A stretch of DNA of 64,000 bases from Gracilimonas tropica DSM 19535 (GTDB lineage Bacteria; Bacteroidota; Rhodothermia; Balneolales; Balneolaceae), in NCBI RefSeq assembly GCF_000375425.1, contig NZ_AQXG01000015.1:1-64000 (forward strand), in the 5' to 3' direction. Shown here piece by piece: positions 26,046-34,737 of the stretch (its first letter is position 1; every line of letters begins with the position of its first letter). Made by a program: the position numbers and the translations under genes. Under the pieces are notes generated by a model. It was not told the origin of the DNA and ran no database searches. It saw nothing but the letters and a program-made list of their open reading frames with translations.

Positions 26046-26063
26046 TAGTTTAACATTAAACTA
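26046..26063. promoter_or_regulatory. Perfect 18-bp palindrome, candidate operator of the MhqO-like gene
   Basis: TAGTTTAACATTAAACTA reads as an 8-2-8 perfect palindrome in the 226-base divergent region. Its size and symmetry fit a dimeric MarR/TetR-type repressor site. It lies 59 bases before the dioxygenase start and about 150 before the protease start, so the first is the likelier target. Confidence 0.5.
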
Positions 26064-26213
26064 ATTTGTGTTTTCTATGACCCTCATAAGGGTTTGGTTG
26101 CAAAGAAATATTCCGGTAAATAAGGATCCACTGAAGTACCAAAAAAGGATAAGAGGGAAGGTATAAAACCGTTATCTTAAGCTTCGATTTATCAAGCTAA
26201 AGAACCCTTTTTC

Positions 26214-27452
26214 ATGAACATCTACGCTATTATTATCCTGGCAACCATTGCCATTGATTTTATTCTTGATCTCACCTCCAATTATCTAAATCTCAAATCC
26301 CTTTCCAAAGAATTACCCGGTGAATTCGAAGGTGTGTATGATGAAGATACGTATGCTAAATCCCAGGAGTACACGAAAGTAAGAACCAAGTTTGGTTTTC
26401 TGACTGGTGGATTTGATCTGGCAGTGGTTTTAGGATTCTGGTTTTCGGGGGGATTCAACTGGCTGGATACAATCGTTCGAGCCTGGGGTTTTGGCGAATT
26501 GGTAACCGGACTTTTCTACATCGGCATCCTCATCTTAGCTAAAACCATCATCAGCCTGCCATTCAGCATTTACTCTACCTTTGTGATCGAAGAACGGTTC
26601 GGGTTCAACAAAACGACCCCCAAAACCTTTGTACTGGATCTTGTAAAAGGATTGGGGTTGAGCTTGTTGATCGGGACGCCACTACTTGCCGGAATTCTTT
26701 GGTTCTTTATGTACGCCGGGGACCTGGCTTGGTTGTATGCATGGGGTGCAGTAACGGTTTTTACTCTGGTCATGCAATATGTGGCACCGACCTGGATCAT
26801 GCCGCTGTTCAATAAATTTACACCCATGGAGGAGGGCGAATTACGCACCGCCATCGAAGAATACACGGAAAAAGTTGATTTTCCCCTCAAGGGATTATTC
26901 GTAATTGACGGATCCCGACGTTCCAGCAAATCAAATGCATTTTTTACCGGTTTTGGAAAAAACAAGAGAGTGGCCTTGTATGATACCCTTATTGAGAATC
27001 ACAACAATAACGAGCTGGTAGCAGTACTGGCTCACGAAATTGGGCATTACAAAAAGAAACACATTATAAAAGGTATGATTACTTCTGTTTTACAAACCGG
27101 GGTCATGTTCTTCTTGTTGTCGATATTTTTACATTCGGAAGGATTGTTCGAGGCGTTTTATATGGAGCAAGCCTCGGTTTATGCCGGTCTTATTTTCTTC
27201 GGAATGTTATATGCGCCTATCGATATGATCCTTTCTGTATTTATGCAGATCCTCTCACGCAAACATGAATTCGAAGCTGATGCTTTTGCCGCAGAAACAA
27301 CAGGCAAGCCGGAGGATATGGTTTCAACACTTAAAACATTGTCCAGGGATAATCTCTCTAACCTTACCCCACATCCATTCTATGTTTGGTTGAATTATTC
27401 GCATCCGCCGGTGTTGGAGCGGATCAAGGCGATTCGGGCGGGGCATCAATAA
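26214..27452 (+). CDS. M48 family zinc metallopeptidase, Ste24/CAAX-prenyl-protease-like
   Basis: A 412-residue integral membrane protease. Zinc motif HEIGH occupies residues 274-278, and the third ligand is probably Glu in HEFEADAFAA. Multiple TM helices lie before it (from about residue 5, 65, 100, 145 and 175) and after it (about 290-340). The N-terminal peptidase_M48_N region ends in PTWIMPLFNKFTPMEEGEL, and the GLFVIDGSRRSSKSNAFFTGFG block is typical of Ste24 homologues. In bacteria such enzymes probably act in membrane-protein quality control. It ends 7 bases before a convergent histidine kinase gene. Confidence 0.93.
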   Translation: MNIYAIIILATIAIDFILDLTSNYLNLKSLSKELPGEFEGVYDEDTYAKSQEYTKVRTKFGFLTGGFDLAVVLGFWFSGGFNWLDTIVRAWGFGELVTGLFYIGILILAKTIISLPFSIYSTFVIEERFGFNKTTPKTFVLDLVKGLGLSLLIGTPLLAGILWFFMYAGDLAWLYAWGAVTVFTLVMQYVAPTWIMPLFNKFTPMEEGELRTAIEEYTEKVDFPLKGLFVIDGSRRSSKSNAFFTGFGKNKRVALYDTLIENHNNNELVAVLAHEIGHYKKKHIIKGMITSVLQTGVMFFLLSIFLHSEGLFEAFYMEQASVYAGLIFFGMLYAPIDMILSVFMQILSRKHEFEADAFAAETTGKPEDMVSTLKTLSRDNLSNLTPHPFYVWLNYSHPPVLERIKAIRAGHQ

Positions 27453-27459
27453 GCGAAGT

Positions 27460-28734
27460 TTAAAGAGCGCTTAATTCAGAAAATCTAAGCTCAAAGACGG
27501 TTCCTGAATCATCTTTTCGTGACTCATACTTGTAATCAGCATCTAATTGAAGTGCCAGTGTAGATATCAGTTCCATTCCCAGCGAAGTTCGTTCTGTCTG
27601 CTTTTCCTTAAAACCACCACCGTTATCTTTGATCTGCATAAATATGGTTCCGGCGTTGTTAGAAAGAGAGATGGCGATCTTTGGATCTGACTGATTGCTG
27701 AAGGCGTGTTTTAGAGAGTTTGTGATCACTTCATTTACGATCAGGCTGCACGGAATGGCCTGCTTGATATTGAGTTCAATCGGCTCCAGATCGAAGGAAG
27801 TTTTTATTCCAAGATTGTGGTCCATGGTATCCAGAATGGTATGAACCAGTGTTTGAAGTCCCTGATCGAATGACAGGTTTGAAAAACTGTGGGATTGATA
27901 CAACTGCTCATGGATATTCGCCATAGACTTGATCCTGAGTGTACTGTCCATCAGCTTTTTCTGAATTTCTTCATCCGGCTCCTTAAAAGATTGTATCTGA
28001 AGCATGCCCGAAATTACAGCCAGGTTGTTCTTAACCCGGTGATGAATTTCAGCAAGCAACGTTTCTTTTTCATTTAATGAGCCCTCAAGTTCTTTTTGAT
28101 GGATTCTGAGGGTTTTTTCAAGATGATTTTGTTCAATGATCGTTTTTTGAAGTCCGCTGAACAACATGGGCATAAAAATTACCGCCATGGAACTTAGCAG
28201 GATCGAGTTACCGGAAATAAGAAACCATGAAATGACCTGAAAACTATCGCGGAGGGGATAATCAACCCAACCCTTATGGATGAAAAAGGCATGAAGCACG
28301 CAAATGGAAAAGTTGATGGCTACGGTAATTTTCCCGGCATTAACGGGTAGAATCAACAATGCAAATACGGTTACCCCAAATAAATAAGTAATGCCGGCTC
28401 CGTGTTCGCCCATGAAGAAAATGAGGGAAATGGCCACTATATAAAGCAAAAAAAGGAAAAAGTATTTCCGAAAGGTAATATTCAAGCCTTTGTAAAGAGC
28501 AATGAACAGGATAGTGGCCGCGAAAGTAAAATAAGCAACAGCAAGGCCGCCCAACCCCATGAAGTAGGTCATGATGATGGATGGTATGAGCAGTATCATA
28601 GCCAATAGCGGCAGGTAAAGTATGATGGTATAGAAAAGCTTATTCCGCCAGAAATCTAACCCATCGGGCATAGACAAGCCGCCAATACAGTTTTTGTAGA
28701 CTCTCGATTTGTAAAATTTCCAAAACTTAACCAT
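27460..28734 (-). CDS. Membrane sensor histidine kinase, HisKA_2 type
   Basis: A 424-residue kinase. The N-terminal half (about 25-195) contains six hydrophobic segments in a 7TM-like or MASE-like input module without a clear periplasmic domain. The HisKA_2 dimerisation/phosphoacceptor stretch LLAEIHHRVKNNLAVISG holds the likely phospho-His in EIHHRVKNNL. A HATPase_c domain follows with NEVITNSLKHAF (N box) and DNGGGFKE (G1 box). The alternative start at 28671 (MPDGLDFW) is equally plausible. No response regulator is adjacent, so it is an orphan. HisKA_2 kinases often feed response regulators encoded elsewhere. Confidence 0.9.
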   Translation of the reverse strand: MVKFWKFYKSRVYKNCIGGLSMPDGLDFWRNKLFYTIILYLPLLAMILLIPSIIMTYFMGLGGLAVAYFTFAATILFIALYKGLNITFRKYFFLFLLYIVAISLIFFMGEHGAGITYLFGVTVFALLILPVNAGKITVAINFSICVLHAFFIHKGWVDYPLRDSFQVISWFLISGNSILLSSMAVIFMPMLFSGLQKTIIEQNHLEKTLRIHQKELEGSLNEKETLLAEIHHRVKNNLAVISGMLQIQSFKEPDEEIQKKLMDSTLRIKSMANIHEQLYQSHSFSNLSFDQGLQTLVHTILDTMDHNLGIKTSFDLEPIELNIKQAIPCSLIVNEVITNSLKHAFSNQSDPKIAISLSNNAGTIFMQIKDNGGGFKEKQTERTSLGMELISTLALQLDADYKYESRKDDSGTVFELRFSELSAL

Positions 28735-28918
28735 ACGTATCCATCAAAAGATTCATGCCAAAGATACAAGAGCATTTCTTTTCTTAAAATTTATGAAGTG
28801 AATCTAATCAATAACGAAGCGATCTGGATAAGCGTAAGGCTTTAGTGCGACTGTTATAACAATTCCGGAAGTATGGGAAATAAATTGTTTATTTTTAGTT
28901 CAACAAAAACGGATTGCT

Positions 28919-30052
28919 ATGAAGAAAAAACATATAGAGACCATCGCTATTCATGGAAGTATGAAAAAATCGGTTCATGAAAATGATACTATTGTTCCGG
29001 GAATAGAAGTATCTACCATTTATGAGCATAGAGGAGGAGGATATCACGAAGGGGATGATAAATACATCAGGCTTTCGAATCCGAACCGCAGTCAACTTGA
29101 AAATGTACTGAGCGAACTGGAAAATGGAGCAGATGCAGCCGTTTTTTCCTCAGGGATGGCGGCCATTTCTTCGGTCTTTCAATCCGTTGATTCCGGGGCT
29201 CATGTGTTGGTACCCGATGATGTTTATTTCGGAACCCGCAAGTTGATATGGGAATTTGCCAAAAAGTGGAACCTGGATGTTGATTTCATTGACATGACCG
29301 ATCTTGATGCGGTGAGATCATCCCTGAAAAAAAACACCAAACTCGTTTGGCTGGAAACGCCTTCCAATCCAAGATTGCTCATCACAGATGTGATCGAAGT
29401 TAGTAAACTGGCAAAAGATAAAGGAGCGGTTGTTGCCGTTGATAATACCTGGCCTACCCCGTATAACATGCGTCCGCTTGAACTTGGAGCCGACCTGTCG
29501 GTTCACTCTACAACCAAGTATTTAGGCGGGCACAGCGATATCCTTGGAGGGGCGGTAATAACCAAATCAAAAGATACATTCTTCGAACACATTCGACTGG
29601 TTCAAAAGGTACAAGGAGCCGTTCCTTCCCCGAGAGATTGTTGGTTGCTAAGCCGAAGCATTCGTTCTTTTCCGTATCGTATGCGGGCTCATAACGAAAA
29701 TGCCCGAAAAGTAGCCGATTTTTTAAGTAAGCATCCAAAGGTTGAAGACGTCTATTATCCGGGCTTGGACTCTCACCCGGGACATGAAATAGCCAAAGTA
29801 CAGATGAATGATTTTGGCGGGATGATTTCATTCCTGATTGCAGGCGGATACGATGAAGCTGTTTCCATAGTTGGGAAATCAGAGTTGATAAAAGCTGCAA
29901 CCAGCCTTGGAGGTATTGAAAGCATATGGGAGCATCGGAAGTCGTCTGAAGGAGAGGAATCACCAACACCTGAAAATTTAATTCGGCTTAGTGTAGGACT
30001 CGAGCACCCCGATGACATCATAGCTGACCTTAAGCAAGCTTTAAACGAATAA
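28919..30052 (+). CDS. Trans-sulfuration enzyme family PLP protein (cystathionine gamma-synthase / lyase type)
   Basis: A 377-residue PLP enzyme of Cys/Met metabolism. Typical blocks are ISTIYEHRGGGY-like substrate loop, AAVFSSGMAAISSVFQ, AVDNTWPTPYNMRPLELGAD and the PLP lysine in SVHSTTKYLGGHSDILGG. The C-terminus has SLGGIESIWEHRKSSEG and IRLSVGLEHPDDIIADLKQAL. Whether it makes cystathionine, cleaves it, or acts as a methionine gamma-lyase cannot be separated by eye. It is divergent from the kinase gene with a 184-base region in which I see no SAM riboswitch. A thioredoxin-like gene follows after 54 bases. Confidence 0.9.
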   Translation: MKKKHIETIAIHGSMKKSVHENDTIVPGIEVSTIYEHRGGGYHEGDDKYIRLSNPNRSQLENVLSELENGADAAVFSSGMAAISSVFQSVDSGAHVLVPDDVYFGTRKLIWEFAKKWNLDVDFIDMTDLDAVRSSLKKNTKLVWLETPSNPRLLITDVIEVSKLAKDKGAVVAVDNTWPTPYNMRPLELGADLSVHSTTKYLGGHSDILGGAVITKSKDTFFEHIRLVQKVQGAVPSPRDCWLLSRSIRSFPYRMRAHNENARKVADFLSKHPKVEDVYYPGLDSHPGHEIAKVQMNDFGGMISFLIAGGYDEAVSIVGKSELIKAATSLGGIESIWEHRKSSEGEESPTPENLIRLSVGLEHPDDIIADLKQALNE

Positions 30053-30106
30053 AACAAACATCACATAAGCTCGTTACAGAGCCTGAAACTTTTTAAGACT
30101 ATTCAA

Positions 30107-30622
30107 ATGCACCTAAAAACTACTTTTCTATTCTTCGCTTTTTCACTATTCAGTATTTCCATTCTGGCCCAGGATGATACACCTCCGGATCCTAAAAAAA
30201 TGTTCGATTGGAAACCGCTGAAAGAAGCGCAAAAACTGGCATCCGAGAACGATAAAAAAGTACTTATATACGGTAATGCCCGTTGGTGCACTTACTGCAA
30301 AAAAATGGAAAAAGAAGTGTTTCCGTCTAAAGAAGTTCAGGAGAGAACCGAAAAACATTTTTATCCCGTTTGGCTGGATATAGAGTCGCAAGACTCTCTT
30401 TCATTTCGCGGGAAAACCATGACCCATCGTCAGCTTGCCATGGGATTCAGAATCACCGGAACACCAACCTTTATTTTCCTGGATTCAGAAGGTGAAGTGA
30501 TAGCCGGACAGCCCGGATTCATCCCTGAAGAGCTGTATCTCACGATCCTCGATTTTGTGGGTTCCGATGCTTATCTGGATCAAGATTTTGGGGAGTTTTC
30601 GGGAGCTGCTGAAGAACAGTAG
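30107..30622 (+). CDS. Secreted thioredoxin-fold protein (thioredoxin_7 / SoxW-like)
   Basis: A 171-residue protein with a signal peptide (about 1-21, ISILAQ). The redox site is C61-T-Y-C64 in ARWCTYCKKMEKEVF. The cis-proline loop is GTPTFIFLDSEGEVIAG. The overall pattern, with the 'x-W-C-x-x-C-k-x-m-e' motif followed by a 'v-x-l-D-x-e' strand, fits periplasmic thioredoxin-like reductases used in disulfide reduction or cytochrome c maturation. It may be co-transcribed with the upstream PLP enzyme. The direct partner is unknown. Confidence 0.87.
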   Translation: MHLKTTFLFFAFSLFSISILAQDDTPPDPKKMFDWKPLKEAQKLASENDKKVLIYGNARWCTYCKKMEKEVFPSKEVQERTEKHFYPVWLDIESQDSLSFRGKTMTHRQLAMGFRITGTPTFIFLDSEGEVIAGQPGFIPEELYLTILDFVGSDAYLDQDFGEFSGAAEEQ

Positions 30623-30644
30623 TTAGGGATGAGTCTTCTCAAAA

Positions 30645-30683
30645 ATTCCTGTACATTCCTGTGGTGGATGTAATTACAGGAAT
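30645..30683. promoter_or_regulatory. Phased ATTCCTGT boxes upstream of hutU
   Basis: Two direct ATTCCTGT boxes (30645-30652 and 30655-30662) and one inverted ACAGGAAT (30676-30683) precede the hutU start by 12 bases. Box starts are spaced 10 and 21 bases apart, which is one and two helical turns, as for a regulator binding one face of DNA. The regulator is not in the window. Confidence 0.5.
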
Positions 30684-30694
30684 AAAAAATTTGA

Positions 30695-32347
30695 ATGATG
30701 GGAAGAACGATCAAAGCTCCAATGGGAACCAATCTTAATTGCAAAAGCTGGCAAACGGAAGCTCCATTCCGGATGATCCAGAATAACCTCGATCCGGATG
30801 TAGCCGAAAAGCCGGAAGAATTGGTGGTATACGGTGGAATTGGAAAAGCTGCACGAAACTGGGAAAGTTTTGACAAGATCCTGCAATCCCTGAAATCCAT
30901 GAGTGAGGAAGAAACCTTGCTGGTTCAATCCGGAAAGCCGGTCGGGATTTTCAGAACACATAAAGATGCGCCGCGCGTTTTGATCGCCAACTCTAATCTC
31001 GTTCCCAAATGGGCGAACTGGGATCACTTCAACGAACTGGATAAAAAAGGACTAATGATGTACGGGCAAATGACCGCCGGTTCGTGGATCTATATTGGAA
31101 GTCAGGGTATTGTACAGGGGACCTATGAAACGTTTGTCTCGATGGCGAAGAAGCATTTTGGCGGAGATCTTTCCGGTAAATGGATCCTCACGGCAGGGCT
31201 TGGAGGAATGGGCGGAGCTCAACCTTTGGCGGCTAAAATGGCCGGCGCAAGTATGCTGGCGGTGGAATGCCGCGAATCCCGTATCGACTTTCGGTTGCGC
31301 ACCGGGTACGTTGACAGAAAGGCAAAATCTTTGGATGAAGCTTTGGAGATCATACGGGAATCGGTTTCAGATAAAAAACCGGTGACCGTTGGGTTACACG
31401 GAAATGCTGCAGACATCTACCCAAAACTGCTGGAGCGAAATATGCTGCCGGATGCGGTTACTGATCAAACCAGCGCTCATGACCCTTTAAATGGATACTT
31501 GCCCCTTGGTATGAAAGTGGAAGAATGGGAGGCGATGCAGCAATCAGATCCTAAAGAAGTAGTTGCAAGAGCCAAAAAATCCATTGCGGTGCAGGTAGAA
31601 GCCATGCTCGCCTTTCAGGAAAAAGATCTGCCTGTGTTTGATTACGGAAACAACATCCGTCAGGAAGCTTTTGATGAAGGTGTGGAAAATGCTTTTGACA
31701 TCCCCGGATTTGTACCGGAATATATTCGTCCGCTGTTTTGCAAAGGAATCGGCCCTTTTCGATGGGTAGCTCTTTCGGGAGATCCTGAAGATATTTACAA
31801 AACCGATCAAAAAGTGAAAGAACTTATTCCCGATGATCCACATCTTCATAATTGGTTAGATATGGCCAAAGAGCAAATTCACTTTCAGGGACTACCTTCC
31901 CGTATTTGTTGGGTGGGATTAGGTCAGCGCCACAAACTTGGGTTGGCCTTCAACGAAATGGTTCGAAACGGAGAACTGAAAGCCCCGGTCGTTATTGGGC
32001 GCGATCATTTGGATTCCGGTTCAGTAGCCAGTCCCAACCGCGAGACCGAAGGCATGAAAGATGGATCCGATGCCGTATCAGACTGGCCGATTCTAAATGC
32101 TCTATTAAATACGGCTTCCGGCGCTACCTGGGTTTCCTTTCATCACGGAGGAGGAGTAGGCATGGGGTTCTCCCAACATGCAGGTCTTGTGATCGTCTGT
32201 GATGGAAGTGAAGATGCCGATCGCAGATTGGAACGCGTACTTTGGAACGATCCTGCCACCGGCGTTATGCGTCATGCCGATGCGGGATATGAGGCGGCCA
32301 TTGAGTGTGCAAAAGAACATCAGTTGAAATTGCCTTTTTTGTCCTAA
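30695..32347 (+). CDS. hutU: Urocanate hydratase (urocanase)
   Basis: A 550-residue NAD-dependent enzyme that converts urocanate to imidazolone propionate in histidine degradation. The NAD+-binding region is [22 protein letters not shown], followed by [18 protein letters not shown]. The catalytic-core block includes [22 protein letters not shown] [18 protein letters not shown] and near the C-terminus [17 protein letters not shown]. Length is normal (about 555). Tandem ATGs at 30695 and 30698 leave the exact start open. hutI and hutG follow on the same strand, but no hutH (histidine ammonia-lyase) is nearby. Confidence 0.96.
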   Translation: MMGRTIKAPMGTNLNCKSWQTEAPFRMIQNNLDPDVAEKPEELVVYGGIGKAARNWESFDKILQSLKSMSEEETLLVQSGKPVGIFRTHKDAPRVLIANSNLVPKWANWDHFNELDKKGLMMYGQMTAGSWIYIGSQGIVQGTYETFVSMAKKHFGGDLSGKWILTAGLGGMGGAQPLAAKMAGASMLAVECRESRIDFRLRTGYVDRKAKSLDEALEIIRESVSDKKPVTVGLHGNAADIYPKLLERNMLPDAVTDQTSAHDPLNGYLPLGMKVEEWEAMQQSDPKEVVARAKKSIAVQVEAMLAFQEKDLPVFDYGNNIRQEAFDEGVENAFDIPGFVPEYIRPLFCKGIGPFRWVALSGDPEDIYKTDQKVKELIPDDPHLHNWLDMAKEQIHFQGLPSRICWVGLGQRHKLGLAFNEMVRNGELKAPVVIGRDHLDSGSVASPNRETEGMKDGSDAVSDWPILNALLNTASGATWVSFHHGGGVGMGFSQHAGLVIVCDGSEDADRRLERVLWNDPATGVMRHADAGYEAAIECAKEHQLKLPFLS

Positions 32348-32404
32348 ATAAGATACAGAAAGACTGATTTTATATCTGAGACCACAACTTAAACCCAATT
32401 ATAT

Positions 32405-33634
32405 ATGTCTGATCTGCTGATCCAAAACATATCCCAAATAGCAACTCCCAAACCTGGGGTGTTTCGCGGTTCAGAACTCCGCAGTTTGAATATTTATGAA
32501 AATGCCGCCATATATATTTCTGATGGAATAATTAAGGCGGTTGGCTCCATCGCAGAAGTAATGGAAGAAGTTGAGGGGCATCCAATAATTTTAGATGCAG
32601 AAGAAAAAGCGGCTGTTCCCGGATTTGTGGACTCCCATTCTCATTTGGTATTTGGAGGAAATCGGGCTGATGAGTTTGCTATGCGATCGGCGGGAATGAG
32701 TTATGAGGAGATTGCAGAACAGGGTGGAGGTATTGTCTCTACGGTAGAAGCAACACGAGATGCATCTAAAGAAGAATTGAAGAATCTGGCAAGAATTCGC
32801 CTCCAAAAAGCGCTGAAACAGGGTATCACCACCATGGAAATTAAAAGCGGCTACGGATTGGATCTGGAAACAGAGCGCAAGATGCTGGAAGTGGTGAATG
32901 AACTAAAAAAGGAACAGCCTATCGAGCTAACGGCGACATTTCTGGGAGCACATGCGGTTCCTAAAGAATCTTCAAAAGAGAAATATCTGGAAGATGTATT
33001 AGCGATGATCCCCGAAATCGCTGAATTGGCTGATTATTGCGATGCATTTTGTGAAAAAGGGTATTTTACGGTTGAGGAAACCCGACAAGTGCTCACGAGA
33101 GGAATCGAATATGGACTCAAGCCCAAACTTCACACCAACCAATTCTATGATATTGGCGGAGTGGAAATGGCCATCGAGCTTAGGGCTGTTTCCGTTGATC
33201 ACCTGGAAGTGTTAAATGATGAGGATGTGCAGCGGTTGGCGCGTTCTGAAACGGTCGCTACGGTGCTTCCCGGCGTTTCCTACTTTCTGAACATTCCCTA
33301 TTCGCCGGCCAGAAAATTATTGGATGCCGGTGCGCTGGTTGCATTGGCTACAGATTTTAACCCAGGATCTTCAATGACCATCTCCATGCAGTTGCTGATG
33401 AGTATGGCCTGTACCAAAATGGGAATGTCGGTGGAGGAAGCACTTTGCTGTGCTACCCAAAATGGTGCAAATGCTTTGGAAAAATCAAAGTTAGGAGCCA
33501 TCGCCTCGGGATTTCAAGCCGATATTCTGCTTTTGGATACGGAAAATTATAGAGACTTAGCGTATTTCTTTGGGGAAAATCACGTGCACACCGTCATCAA
33601 AAAAGGAGAGAAGGTATGGGAATCGAGAGGGTAA
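32405..33634 (+). CDS. hutI: Imidazolonepropionase
   Basis: A 409-residue amidohydrolase that opens the imidazolone ring to give N-formimino-glutamate. The metal ligands are seen in FVDSHSHLVFGGNRADEF (HxH), HTNQFYDIGGVE, VDHLEVL and ALATDFNPGSS (Asp). The substrate-loop block IKSGYGLDLETERKMLEVV is typical. It lies 57 bases after hutU. The hutG start lies inside its last codons (19-base overlap), which suggests translational coupling. Hydrolysis is cytoplasmic. Confidence 0.96.
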   Translation: MSDLLIQNISQIATPKPGVFRGSELRSLNIYENAAIYISDGIIKAVGSIAEVMEEVEGHPIILDAEEKAAVPGFVDSHSHLVFGGNRADEFAMRSAGMSYEEIAEQGGGIVSTVEATRDASKEELKNLARIRLQKALKQGITTMEIKSGYGLDLETERKMLEVVNELKKEQPIELTATFLGAHAVPKESSKEKYLEDVLAMIPEIAELADYCDAFCEKGYFTVEETRQVLTRGIEYGLKPKLHTNQFYDIGGVEMAIELRAVSVDHLEVLNDEDVQRLARSETVATVLPGVSYFLNIPYSPARKLLDAGALVALATDFNPGSSMTISMQLLMSMACTKMGMSVEEALCCATQNGANALEKSKLGAIASGFQADILLLDTENYRDLAYFFGENHVHTVIKKGEKVWESRG

Positions 33635-34602
33635 AAAAATATCTGCAGTCCGTTCCGAATTCATTTAAAAAACTAAGCTCTCATGATCGAAATGATCATT
33701 GGCTGGTGCAGGAAATATTATCTAAAGATCGGGATTACACCCGGGCAACGCATGTGTTGATCGGATGTCCACAGCATGAAGGCGTTCAACGAAATAATGG
33801 ACGAAGTGGAGCGGCTGAGGCTCCCAATAAGATCCGTGAACAGCTCTACAAGCTGCAAGTTGAGCCAAGTTCTTCGATCAAGTTGTTTGATGCCGGTAAT
33901 ATTCTTACCGATTATTATGAAGGTTCAAATGAGTTGACCCTAAGTGAGATTGAAGGCGAAAAAGATGCGTTGGATCGTATCCACAATAGTTTGACCAAAA
34001 CCGTTTCAGAGTTTTTGAAGGATGGGAAAAAGGTGATCGTATTAGGCGGAGGAAACGATATTTCCTGTGCGGATATCCGGGCGCTGGCTAAAACAGAACG
34101 GAGTATCTCAGCTGTTAACATAGACGCCCACCTGGATATGCGAAATGCTGAAAAGATGACCAGCGGAACTCCATACCGAAAGGCCATTGAAGAGGGCTAT
34201 TTGTCTCCCAATCACTTTTATGAATTTGGAATCAGAAGAGAAAGTAATGCAACACATTATCTTGAATCTGCGGAGGCTTTGGGTGTACACATTCATTTTC
34301 TGCCGGACCTGATCTCTACTGGGGTGGTATCTTCTTTTCAGCAAATACTGGATGATATTGATGACCGCTCATTTTTCCTGGGATTGGATATGGATTCCAT
34401 TCAGGCATCAGATGCACCCGGAGTGAGTGCATCTTCGCCGATTGGATTGTCAGGTAGAGAAGTGATGCAATGTCTCCATCATGCCAAACAAAAAGAGAAT
34501 TTACGGTTGTTTGAGATCACCGAAGTGAATCCAAGATATGATGTGGATAACCGCACGGTGAAGTTGGCAGCACAGTTGATCTATCAATTTTTGGTTGCCT
34601 AA
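33616..34602 (+). CDS. hutG: Formimidoylglutamase (arginase family)
   Basis: A 328-residue Mn2+-dependent ureohydrolase. It shows the three metal motifs of the family: VLGGGNDISCADIR, VNIDAHLDMRN (DxHxD) and FLGLDMDSIQASDAPGVS (DxD). It would split formimino-glutamate to glutamate and formamide, which completes the hut pathway. The start at 33616 is supported by an AAGGAGAGAAGG ribosome site. The downstream 135 bases have sharply lower GC and mark the left edge of a foreign island. The enzyme itself has normal base composition. Confidence 0.92.
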   Translation: MGIERVKKYLQSVPNSFKKLSSHDRNDHWLVQEILSKDRDYTRATHVLIGCPQHEGVQRNNGRSGAAEAPNKIREQLYKLQVEPSSSIKLFDAGNILTDYYEGSNELTLSEIEGEKDALDRIHNSLTKTVSEFLKDGKKVIVLGGGNDISCADIRALAKTERSISAVNIDAHLDMRNAEKMTSGTPYRKAIEEGYLSPNHFYEFGIRRESNATHYLESAEALGVHIHFLPDLISTGVVSSFQQILDDIDDRSFFLGLDMDSIQASDAPGVSASSPIGLSGREVMQCLHHAKQKENLRLFEITEVNPRYDVDNRTVKLAAQLIYQFLVA

Positions 34603-34737
34603 ATAATTATATAAGTACCAAAAGGTTTATTCTTTGTAAAGATCTTGCAGAGATAAAGTAAGTATTAAATTTAATAAACAGTTGATTTTTCAAATAGAAA
34701 GGTATAAATATCTAAAAACATAGCTAAGTTAATTGTT

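Noticed and set aside
28735..28918. A SAM riboswitch upstream of the Cys/Met metabolism enzyme
   Set aside because: I searched by eye for the conserved SAM-I/SAM-II core elements and found none in the 184 bases.
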